Assembly: GCA_028718945.1 (NCBI GenBank)
Contig: JAQUKT010000006.1
Coordinates: 1 to 41,590, forward strand
Direction of reading: 5' to 3'
Length of the DNA stretch: 41,590 nt
From: Actinomycetota bacterium
GTDB taxonomy: Bacteria; Actinomycetota; Geothermincolia; Fen-727; JAQUKT01
Of the stretch, positions 35,309-41,590 are shown piece by piece (position 1 is the first letter of the stretch; the number at the start of each line of letters is the position of its first letter). The position numbers and the translations under genes are program-made. The notes under the pieces are model-generated. The model worked only from the letters and a program-made list of their open reading frames with translations. It was not told the DNA's origin and did not search any database.

Positions 35309-35338
35309 ATAATAAAACTTAAGCGTCATATTGTCAAG
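35309..35338 (-). promoter_or_regulatory. dnaK promoter with HAIR-like operator
   Basis: On the minus strand TTGACA (35337-35332), 17-base spacer and TATTAT (35314-35309) form a strong vegetative promoter about 35 bases before dnaK. Overlapping its -35 and spacer is CTTGACA-N7-GCTTAAG (35338-35318), with the spacing of the HspR HAIR site CTTGAGT-N7-ACTCAAG but only partial base agreement. Binding of HspR there would block the promoter. Confidence 0.6.
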
Positions 35339-35721
35339 TATTTTTCTATAACATTATTATTGTCAAATGCCGGTCCGCAAATGTGTTGCATTTTTGATCC
35401 ATGCTCACAAAGGCGCTCTTTCTACTCGGTTAGGAATCTGGCGGAAAACACGGAGGCCGGGGACTATTCCATTGACATGACAAGAGATCATCCAGAAATG
35501 CCAGTCGTGTTGGATGAGCCGTATTCATGTTAAGATAAAGACCTTGGAGAAGATGTATGGAAAAGATTGGTTCGCATAACATTTCGTGTGTGTCTGCTCG
35601 AGTCTTGCGCCCAACAAAAATCGCTTCGCTTACAAAACAAGAAGGATGGCGCATCACGGTTAATTGGTCGAATCCGGCTGTTGTACTCCGCAGTGACTTC
35701 GAAGAAAGGGCGTAAGTTACC
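35339..35721. other. Intergenic region between divergent heat-shock and trehalose operons
   Basis: No convincing gene. Short open frames (for example 35442-35533 and 35564-35712) have no ribosome sites or recognisable motifs. The treT promoter should lie here but I could not place it. Confidence 0.4.
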
Positions 35722-36978
35722 TTGGAATGTGTCCCTGTCCCAAGAGCATCGCTTGATGATTATGCCCCGTTCGTGGGCTTCGACGCAATAAAGCGAATAA
35801 GGAACATCGGGCGTGATCTCGAAGGCGCGCGCGTTCTACACATCTCCAGTACACCGTATGGCGGAGGCGTCGCCGAATTGCTCCAGGCGCTCGTACCCCT
35901 GATGAAAGATATCGGTCTCGATGTAACCTGGCAGGTCATGGACAAGGACACCGACTTTTTCACAATTACCAAGATCCTTCACAATGCGCTGCAGGGTATG
36001 GGTGCCATCTGGGTTCCGGAGATGGAAACCAAATACATGGAGTCAAACAGGCTCAATGCAAAGGACATCACGGGAGATTTTGACTTCGTCGTAGTGCACG
36101 ACCCACAACCAGCCGCGATAGCATCAATACTTGATGAGGGCTCCGGCCGAAAGGGTAAATGGATCTGGCGGTGCCATCTTGACCTCAGCAACCCAATGCC
36201 GGAGGCGTGGTCTTTCATGAAAAGCTTGCTGGACTCTTACGATGCAGCTATATTCACTACTTCTGTTTACGCCCCGAGCGACCTCGACGTTCACATCGAG
36301 GTATTTCCCCCTTCGATAGACCCAGTGAGCCCGAAGAACCTCCCTCTGGGGAAAGAAGTGGTGAATACTGTCGTCTCCGGGTACGGCATAGACCTCAACC
36401 GACCCCTGCTTGTTCAAGTCTCACGTTTCGATCCCTGGAAGGACCCTCTCGGCGTGATAGGAGCCTTCGAGATTGTAAAAAGCGAGATTCCCACGCTTCA
36501 ACTGGTATTTCTGGGCTCAATGGCGATAGACGACCCTGAAGGTTTCCACTACTACCGGGTAACAGCAGAGCGGGCAAAGGATGTTCCTGATGTCTTTTTG
36601 CTAACAAACACCCAGGGTATCGGCAACATAGCGGTCAATGCTTTCCAACTTGCAGCGGATGTTGTCGTCCAGAAATCCATAAGGGAAGGCTTCGGGTTGG
36701 TAGTAAGCGAGGCGCTTTGGAAAAGAAAGGCAGTGGTCGCCGGCAATGTTGGCGGCATACCGCTCCAGATCGAGGACGGTGTCTCGGGATTCCTTGTCAA
36801 CTCGATCGAGGAATGCGCAGAGAAAGTTCTTTTCTTCCTCAATAATCCCGAGGCACGTGAGTCAATGGGGCGCGCTGGTAGAGAAAGGGTAAGAGAGAGA
36901 TTCCTGACCCCCAGAAACCTTGAAAATTACCTCGAGATGTTCAAGCGCATGTCATCAGAGAAGAGTGAAGATGTTTAA
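35722..36978 (+). CDS. treT: Trehalose synthase, glycosyltransferring (TreT-like GT4)
   Basis: 418 residues of GT4. N-terminal SLDDYAPFVG and VLHISSTPYGGGVAELLQAL are hallmarks of TreT/trehalose phosphorylase-synthase, followed by WQVMDKDTDFFTITKILHNA, WRCHLDLSNP, LLVQVSRFDPWKDPLGVI (nucleotide-sugar binding) and KSIREGFGLVVSEALWKRK (E-x7-E-like). TreT links NDP-glucose and glucose directly to trehalose, reversibly. The start is TTG at 35722; an in-frame TAA lies three codons upstream, so no longer form is possible. Overlaps otsAB by eight bases. Confidence 0.87.
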   Translation: MECVPVPRASLDDYAPFVGFDAIKRIRNIGRDLEGARVLHISSTPYGGGVAELLQALVPLMKDIGLDVTWQVMDKDTDFFTITKILHNALQGMGAIWVPEMETKYMESNRLNAKDITGDFDFVVVHDPQPAAIASILDEGSGRKGKWIWRCHLDLSNPMPEAWSFMKSLLDSYDAAIFTTSVYAPSDLDVHIEVFPPSIDPVSPKNLPLGKEVVNTVVSGYGIDLNRPLLVQVSRFDPWKDPLGVIGAFEIVKSEIPTLQLVFLGSMAIDDPEGFHYYRVTAERAKDVPDVFLLTNTQGIGNIAVNAFQLAADVVVQKSIREGFGLVVSEALWKRKAVVAGNVGGIPLQIEDGVSGFLVNSIEECAEKVLFFLNNPEARESMGRAGRERVRERFLTPRNLENYLEMFKRMSSEKSEDV

Positions 36979-39235
36979 TAGTAAACAACGCGAAACTGCC
37001 GATGCCGCACCATCAAGGCTCGTTATCGCTTCAAACCGCGCGCCTGTGACAGTCTCAAGAAGACGCCGGTCCTTCGTGTTCAAGGAAAGCATCGGAGGTC
37101 TCGCAACTGGTCTTCGCGCGTATCTTGAGAAGGTGGAAAGTAGCCCGACCACGGAGCAGAAACACGTATGGGTAGGCTGGCCCGGACTTACCGTTAGCGG
37201 AAGCGAGAAAGAGGAGCTTTCGGCAAAGCTCGTGGAGGAGTTCAGTGTTTATCCAGTATTTCTCGACGAGCAGGAGCTGGACTGTTATTACAACGGGTTC
37301 TGCAACTCCACCATATGGCCCCTGTTCCACTATTTCCCTTCCTATGCCGTCTATGAAAAGGGCTACTGGGAAAGCTATGTCCGGGTGAACGAGCGTTTCG
37401 CCGAGCGCCTTGTCGAAACGCTTCGCCCCGGCGACACCCTCTGGATACAAGACTATCACCTCCTTCTCGTCCCAAGAATGGTTCGGGAGAAGTTAGGGGG
37501 CACGCCGATTGGCTTCTTCCTTCACATTCCCTTTCCTTCCTTCGAGATTTTCCGCCTGCTTCCGAGTAGTTGGAGAGCGGAAATTCTGGAAGGGATGCTG
37601 GGTGCGGACCTGATCGGTTTCCATACGCACGATTATACCAGGTACTTTCTCCGGTGTGTCCTTAACGTCCTCGGCTACGAGCACAGCCTGGGAGAGGTGT
37701 CTATCGAAGGAAGGATTTCAAAGGCTGACACATTCCCGATGGGCATCGACTACGTGAAGTACTCCGAAGCCTCGGCGGGTCCGGGTGTCGTGAAAGCGAG
37801 GCAGGAGCTCGCTCGAAATATCAAGGGTGCGAGGGTCATCATCTCAATCGACCGGTTAGACTACACAAAGGGAGTCGCAAATAAGCTCAGGGCATACGCC
37901 GCCTTTCTTGACAAGAGCCCGGAGTGGCATGGCAGAGTCGTGTTAGCCATGGTTGCCGCACCATCCAGGACAAGCATTTCTCTCTATCGGGGCATCCGAA
38001 GGGAAATCAACGAGCTGGTGGGTGAGATAAACGGTAGATTTGGCAATATAAACTGGGTTCCGATTTTCTACCAGAACAGAGCTGTTCCATTCAACAGCCT
38101 GATCGCACTGTATGGACTCGGAGACATCGCGTTGGTGACTCCCCTGAGGGACGGCATGAATCTCATTGCCAAGGAGTACGTGGCAGCGAGGACCGACGGT
38201 ACAGGCGTTCTCATCCTCAGTGAAATGACCGGCGCCGTAAAGGAGCTCGGTGAGGCCTTGATAGTCAACCCAAATGATATAGGGGAAATCCGCGAGGCTA
38301 TAGAGAAAGCCCTCGTAATGGAAAACAATGAACAGGAAAAGCGCATCAGAACCATGCAGACGAGGCTTCAACAATATAACATTGCCGACTGGGCTGGTGA
38401 TTTCCTTGAGTCGCTTCACTCATTGAAGGAGAAACAGAAAAGCATTGCAGCCAAGATCATGGGGGAGAAGGTCAAGAGAGACCTCGAGGACCACTTCCGA
38501 ACAGCAACGGAGAGGCTTCTTCTTCTCGACTACGACGGAACGCTTGTTCCATTCGCCGAAACCCCCGAACTGGCTACGCCGCCGGTCGAGTTAATCACCA
38601 TCTTAGAGGAGCTGGCCGGAATCCCGGGGACCGAGGTCGCTCTGGTGAGCGGCAGGGACAGGACAACCTTAGACAGTTGGTTCGGCGACCTGGATATTGC
38701 CCTCATCGCAGAACACGGAGCTTGGATAAAAACAAGGGGAGGTGATTGGGAGATAATCGAACCCATGACGAGCGATTGGATTCCTCAGGTTACCCGGATT
38801 CTCCAGAGGTACGTGAACCGACTTCCGGGCTCCTTCGTCGAGCGGAAGTCTTTCTCGGTAGCATGGCACTACAGGAACGCCGATGTAGAGCTTGCCCAGG
38901 TGAAGGCTAAGAAGTTGGTAGACGACCTCGTTAACTTCGCCGCCAATAACAAGGTGCAGATACTCCATGGAAACAAGGTGATCGAGGTTAATGGCGAGAA
39001 GGTGGACAAGGGGAAAGCAGCTCTCCGCCTCCTTTCGAGACGCAATTATAACTTCGTAATGGCGGTCGGCGATGACCGGACCGACGAAGATCTTTTTGTC
39101 GCCATGCCAGACAGCGCGTACACAATAAGAGTTGGAGTTCAACCATCCCATGCCAGGCTCAACCTCAAAGAGCAGAAGGATGTTATCCGCCTGCTCAGGA
39201 GCCTGATATCAAACAGCAGTGGTCGTAATCAATAG
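36971..39235 (+). CDS. Bifunctional trehalose-6-phosphate synthase/phosphatase (OtsA-OtsB fusion)
   Basis: 754 residues from ATG 36971, which overlaps the treT stop. OtsA half (GT20): LVIASNRAPVTV, SIGGLATGLRAY, WVGWPG, WIQDYHLLLVPRMVR, FFLHIPFPSFEIFR, LIGFHTHDY, RLDYTKGV and LVTPLRDGMNLIAKEYVA, matching UDP/GDP-glucose and glucose-6-phosphate sites. OtsB half (HAD) from about residue 515: LLLDYDGTLVPF, VALVSGRDRTTLDSWF, AEHGAWIK, SVAWHYRNAD and MAVGDDRTDEDLF. Makes trehalose-6-phosphate and dephosphorylates it in one polypeptide. Together with TreT this gives two trehalose routes in one operon. Confidence 0.95.
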   Translation: MFNSKQRETADAAPSRLVIASNRAPVTVSRRRRSFVFKESIGGLATGLRAYLEKVESSPTTEQKHVWVGWPGLTVSGSEKEELSAKLVEEFSVYPVFLDEQELDCYYNGFCNSTIWPLFHYFPSYAVYEKGYWESYVRVNERFAERLVETLRPGDTLWIQDYHLLLVPRMVREKLGGTPIGFFLHIPFPSFEIFRLLPSSWRAEILEGMLGADLIGFHTHDYTRYFLRCVLNVLGYEHSLGEVSIEGRISKADTFPMGIDYVKYSEASAGPGVVKARQELARNIKGARVIISIDRLDYTKGVANKLRAYAAFLDKSPEWHGRVVLAMVAAPSRTSISLYRGIRREINELVGEINGRFGNINWVPIFYQNRAVPFNSLIALYGLGDIALVTPLRDGMNLIAKEYVAARTDGTGVLILSEMTGAVKELGEALIVNPNDIGEIREAIEKALVMENNEQEKRIRTMQTRLQQYNIADWAGDFLESLHSLKEKQKSIAAKIMGEKVKRDLEDHFRTATERLLLLDYDGTLVPFAETPELATPPVELITILEELAGIPGTEVALVSGRDRTTLDSWFGDLDIALIAEHGAWIKTRGGDWEIIEPMTSDWIPQVTRILQRYVNRLPGSFVERKSFSVAWHYRNADVELAQVKAKKLVDDLVNFAANNKVQILHGNKVIEVNGEKVDKGKAALRLLSRRNYNFVMAVGDDRTDEDLFVAMPDSAYTIRVGVQPSHARLNLKEQKDVIRLLRSLISNSSGRNQ

Positions 39236-39606
39236 CAGTAGCACGCCGGAGAATGTACTATTTCCACCGCACCGCAGTAATTAGTGCACCTGCCATTATG
39301 CTATTTGAGATTTCTTTTAAGAATACTAATAGTGAGCCTACAGTCTGGATTGTGAACATTTCGAGGATCATATCAGAATCATTGCTGAATTCACCGGATA
39401 TGGGATGCCAACATTCGTAGGAGTGGCAGAAACAACACATTTTCTGGAAGACTCGTTTGTGCTTTTTGGCTCAAAGGAAAGAACTGTACAACCCTCGTTC
39501 TTCCCTAAACTTTTTTCCACATAAATATGAAATGCTTGATTTGCTTGACTACTTCCAAAAGCGTTGAGATTATTTTTCGGGTTTGTTTTTCAATAGGAGG
39601 TGAAAA
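39236..39606. other. Intergenic region upstream of ferredoxin
   Basis: No gene recognised. Contains the ferredoxin promoter candidate at 39545-39573. A short plus-strand frame near 39400-39520 lacks a start signal. Confidence 0.4.
39545..39573 (+). promoter_or_regulatory. Candidate ferredoxin promoter
   Basis: TTGACT (39545-39550), 17-base spacer, GATTAT (39568-39573); a start near 39580 gives a short leader with AGGAGGTG before the gene. Confidence 0.45.
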
Positions 39607-39801
39607 TTGGGCGAACCAACCGACAAGAGACCGGTTATCGATGCAGAGGAATGCACTGGTTGCGGGCTTTGCGTTGATGTTTGCGAACACGAATCTCTCG
39701 ACATGGTCGACGATGTCGCAGCGATCGTGAATTCTGAAGCCTGCATAGGCTGCGGCGACTGTGCCGAAGAGTGTCCTGTTGAAGCAATTACAATGGAATA
39801 G
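39607..39801 (+). CDS. 2[4Fe-4S] ferredoxin
   Basis: 64 residues with two cluster motifs: CTGCGLCVDVC and CIGCGDCAEECP, each with the fourth cysteine provided from the other half. TTG start four bases after a near-perfect AGGAGGTG. A low-potential electron carrier, plausibly for hydrogenase or ferredoxin oxidoreductases in anaerobic metabolism. Single-gene unit closed by a terminator. Confidence 0.95.
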   Translation: MGEPTDKRPVIDAEECTGCGLCVDVCEHESLDMVDDVAAIVNSEACIGCGDCAEECPVEAITME

Positions 39802-39817
39802 ACTTAATTATTCCAGG

Positions 39818-39852
39818 CAAAAAGGCGGGGAATAACCGCCTTTTTCGTTTTT
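39818..39852 (+). terminator. Intrinsic terminator after ferredoxin
   Basis: AAAAAGGCGG-ggaata-ACCGCCTTTTT followed by CGTTTTTG. Strong stem with flanking A/T runs, so it may work in both directions. Confidence 0.88.
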
Positions 39853-39908
39853 GCTCTCGCGCAAGAAAGCACTGGTAAATTCTATCAAAAAACAAATGCC
39901 ACATGGAC

Positions 39909-39938
39909 TTGACAATCATTTACAAAAGCATATATTAT
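39909..39938 (+). promoter_or_regulatory. Candidate promoter of the SigH-like gene
   Basis: TTGACA (39909-39914) with TATTAT (39933-39938, 18-base spacer) or TATATT (39931-39936, 16-base spacer). It predicts a leader of about 100 bases that contains the hairpin at 40003-40032. Confidence 0.55.
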
Positions 39939-40002
39939 CAACAAAAGTAACTAAAGGATACTTTAGGACACAGATTTGACATAGGGTAAAGATATTGATA
40001 TA

Positions 40003-40032
40003 CTTCCCAAATATTCCACAATATGTGGGAAG
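40003..40032 (+). promoter_or_regulatory. Hairpin/operator-like palindrome in the sigH leader
   Basis: CTTCCCA-a-ATATT pairs with AATAT-g-TGGGAAG across a four-base loop: 12 base pairs with one mismatch over 30 bases. No T-run follows. It covers the first possible ATG (40023) and could regulate translation or bind a dimeric regulator. Confidence 0.5.
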
Positions 40033-40694
40033 AAGATCGGAGTAGTTTGGGTAATCAAAAGGATTCGAACCCTTCAATGAAAAAGTACCGGGAGCTTTCC
40101 GACAGGGAACTCGTCGGGTACGCAAGGGGTGGCGATAAGGTAGCAGAATCTGTACTTATCAACCGTTATCAATACCTCGCACATGTTAAATCAAGGTCTT
40201 ACTTCCTTACCGGTGCTGAACATGAGGATACGGTACAGGAAGGTATGATAGGTCTCTTCAAGGCAATTCGTGATTACAAAGAGGATGAACTATGCTCATT
40301 TCGCTGTTTCGCAATTCTTTGCATAACGAGACAAATTATCACAGCGGTAAAAACGCATGCACGCAAGAAGCATAATCCGCTTTCCTCCTATCAATCTCTT
40401 GACGCGCAGGTTCCGGATGAAAACATCCTCGGAAGCCTTTCTTCACAGACAAACTTAGATGAAAAATCTTTAGACCCTCTCGAATTGTTTATCAAGGGTG
40501 AGGAAGTAGAGAACGTGATTTCGACGCTCAGAGATAAACTTTCTGATTTAGAGTGGAGCGTCTTCGTGGAATACCTCGATGGAAAAAGCTATCAGGAAAT
40601 CGCCGATGACCTTGAATCTGAACCAAAAGTTGTCGACAACGCACTGTGCCGGGTAAAACAAAAGATAAGAAAAGAGACAGCACTGTCAGCCTGA
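40023..40694 (+). CDS. Sigma-70 family sigma factor, SigH/Spo0H-like
   Basis: Up to 223 residues. Region 2 (RSYFLTGAEHEDTVQEGMIG followed by LFKAIRDYKED, FRCFAILCITRQIITAVKTH) and region 4 (LSDLEWSVFVEYLDGKSYQE then IADDLESEPKVVDNALCRVK) match Bacillus SigH almost motif for motif, including SSYQSLDAQVPDE after region 2. In Bacillus, SigH directs transition-state and early sporulation genes; relatives exist in non-sporulating lineages, so sporulation should not be assumed. TTG at 40047, four bases after GGAG, or ATG at 40077 may be the true start, since the first ATG has no ribosome site. Confidence 0.9.
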   Translation: MWEEDRSSLGNQKDSNPSMKKYRELSDRELVGYARGGDKVAESVLINRYQYLAHVKSRSYFLTGAEHEDTVQEGMIGLFKAIRDYKEDELCSFRCFAILCITRQIITAVKTHARKKHNPLSSYQSLDAQVPDENILGSLSSQTNLDEKSLDPLELFIKGEEVENVISTLRDKLSDLEWSVFVEYLDGKSYQEIADDLESEPKVVDNALCRVKQKIRKETALSA

Positions 40695-40959
40695 GTTCCT
40701 TTCTTTTCGAACCTTATGGTCTTTGATTCCTTATTATCCACGAGCAGGCTCAAAGGCAAGCTCATCCGTCATCGACGTTTGCAAGGAAGCCTATCGCTGA
40801 AATTTTAGTCATTTCATCAAAAGCACTCGTGAATTCCTTAACAGCCAAACAGAAAATTCAATGCCTAAGTAGAAAAGTGCAGCCATACTCGCGCATTCGC
40901 ACTATCTTATGGTAGATTCAACCAGGCATCTCCAGCCGCGGCTAAAGGAGGCAGATTAC

Positions 40960-41244
40960 ATGGAAGCAGGTGCCGAAATGGAGGAAGAGCAAACTGAATA
41001 TGCGCGTGTCCAGCAGCAGAAAAAAGAGGAAGCGGTAAGAGTTGCTCTTGGAAAGTTTAACTTCTTTCTCCATCTCACGTTTTACCTGTCGTGCTGCCTT
41101 TTTCTTGTGATCCTTGCAATACTTATGAGAAATATACTGCCATATCTACTCATTCCAGTTGTAATATGGACGTTTGTACTTATCGTTCACTTCCGTAAGG
41201 CATTTTTTTCGCAAAAAAATCGCAAGGAAAAAGCAAAGCATTAA
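40960..41244 (+). CDS. Small 2TM-domain membrane protein
   Basis: 94 residues from ATG 40960, chosen because AAAGGAGG stands eight bases upstream; an earlier frame start at 40909 has none. A charged helical N-terminus (EMEEEQTEYARVQQQKKEEA) is followed by two transmembrane segments (FFLHLTFYLSCCLFLVILAI and LPYLLIPVVIWTFVLIVHF) and a basic tail (KNRKEKAKH). It matches the general 2TM-domain pattern seen fused to or beside regulators; function unknown. Confidence 0.7.
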   Translation: MEAGAEMEEEQTEYARVQQQKKEEAVRVALGKFNFFLHLTFYLSCCLFLVILAILMRNILPYLLIPVVIWTFVLIVHFRKAFFSQKNRKEKAKH

Positions 41245-41333
41245 GGCAACCAATATTTCGCCGCCATAAATTCGCCATCGTTTTAGCACTCAAAGGCTTC
41301 AAAAAATTAACTTCGTTATGAACCGGATATTTT

Positions 41334-41391
41334 GATACTCCCCCGAAAACCCCCTGGTCGCGGTTTCGATCCCGTGGGAAGTCTTTTGTTG
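41334..41391. repeat. tRNA-linked tandem repeat B, outer copy
   Basis: Repeated at 41534-41590 with a single-base deletion (GTCTTTTGTTG versus GTTTTTGTTG). Contains a T-arm-like GGTTTCGATCCC on the plus strand, corresponding in position to GGTTCGAATCCC in the tmRNA-linked repeat. Confidence 0.9.
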
Positions 41392-41393
41392 AA

Positions 41394-41420
41394 TGGAGCG
41401 GGAAACGGGGCTCGAACCCC
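41394..41420 (-). pseudogene. 3'-terminal fragment of a tRNA-Gly
   Basis: On the minus strand the fragment ends TTCGAGCCCCGT-TTCCCGC-T-CCA: T-loop, 3' acceptor strand TTCCCGC, discriminator T and CCA, as in bacterial tRNA-Gly (5' GCGGGAA). The rest of the tRNA is missing; similarity stops in the T-arm. Confidence 0.75.
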
Positions 41421-41533
41421 CTTCGTCGCTCGAGAGATCACTCTCGCTCCCCATAGGGGGGCTTCCTGCCCCCCTGATGGCGCTTCGCCTTCGGCTCCGC
41501 TGTCATCCCCTATGAGTGAGATTAGTATCGGGG
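41421..41533. repeat. Structured middle segment of tandem unit B
   Basis: On the plus strand: hairpin CGAGAG-atca-CTCTCG, CCCCATAGGGG, hairpin GGGGGGC-ttcct-GCCCCCC, core CTGATGGCGCTTCG...GCTGTCA, then CGGGGGA-TAC-TCCCCCG spanning into the next copy. Same order as in 19196-19285. Confidence 0.75.
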
Positions 41534-41590
41534 GATACTCCCCCGAAAACCCCCTGGTCGCGGTTTCGATCCCGTGGGAAGTTTTTGTTG
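41534..41590. repeat. tRNA-linked tandem repeat B, inner copy, running off the window
   Basis: Second copy of 41334-41391, offset 200 bases. By analogy with the tmRNA locus, the 3' end of an intact minus-strand tRNA-Gly should begin two or three bases beyond the window edge. Confidence 0.85.

Noticed and set aside
40060-40080. T-arm-like sequence GGATTCGAACCC in the sigma-factor leader as another tRNA fragment
   Set aside because: No acceptor strand or CCA follows on either strand, and the core of the tRNA-linked units is absent; probably coincidence.

Overview
The window looks like chromosome from a free-living, probably anaerobic bacterium of Gram-positive affinity. The pointers are a dnaK-hsp20-grpE-dnaJ-hspR cluster (HspR is typical of Actinomycetota), a Spo0H/SigH-like sigma factor, a RsbV/SpoIIAA-type STAS protein, HypA/HypB for [NiFe]-enzyme maturation, an ADP-forming acyl-CoA synthetase alpha subunit and a small 2[4Fe-4S] ferredoxin. 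TTG and GTG starts are common. A deep actinobacterial lineage is my best guess, not a firm call.

Layout. 1-493: truncated sugar-nucleotide epimerase. 930-1898: ADP-ribosylglycohydrolase. 2295-4751 (minus): glucosyl-3-phosphoglycerate synthase, a four-helix membrane protein and a HAD phosphatase, a translationally coupled glucosylglycerate operon. 4961-6484: ECF sigma factor and its zinc anti-sigma. 6531-11481 (minus): hypB, hypA, uppP, acyl-CoA synthetase alpha, polyprenol-phosphate mannosyltransferase and pcm, followed at 11553-12694 by STAS, zinc-ribbon and membrane-anchored small genes. 12850-12923: tRNA-Ala(CGC). 13147-17130: acyl-CoA ligase and two acyl-CoA dehydrogenases. 17326-18763 (minus): lipoprotein and DUF429 protein. 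18860-20197: HicB remnant, repeats, tmRNA and smpB. 20424-22687: two copies of a MITE-like repeat around a PIN/RHH toxin-antitoxin pair and a B-box membrane protein. 22683-29090 (minus): PHP phosphoesterase, purQ, purS, purB, purE, purD, purA. 29197-35274 (minus): COG2509 FAD protein and the heat-shock cluster. 35722-39235: trehalose synthase TreT and an OtsA-OtsB fusion. 39607-41244: ferredoxin, SigH-like sigma, 2TM protein. 41334-41590: a second tRNA-anchored repeat.

How genes work together. Two compatible-solute modules (glucosylglycerate; trehalose by two routes), HspR-type chaperone control, ECF sigma/anti-sigma, STAS and SigH indicate heavy investment in osmotic, heat and envelope stress. 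The purine cluster and the acyl-CoA operon are ordinary metabolism.

The least expected feature is a family of short tandem units anchored on tRNA-like 3' ends. One lies downstream of tmRNA (182-bp period) and one downstream of a predicted tRNA-Gly at the right edge (about 200-bp period). Both carry a copied 3' tail of the host RNA gene, a common core (CTGAKGGCGCTTCG...CTGTCA on the plus strand) and hairpins whose stems differ in sequence but keep pairing. I cannot name this family.
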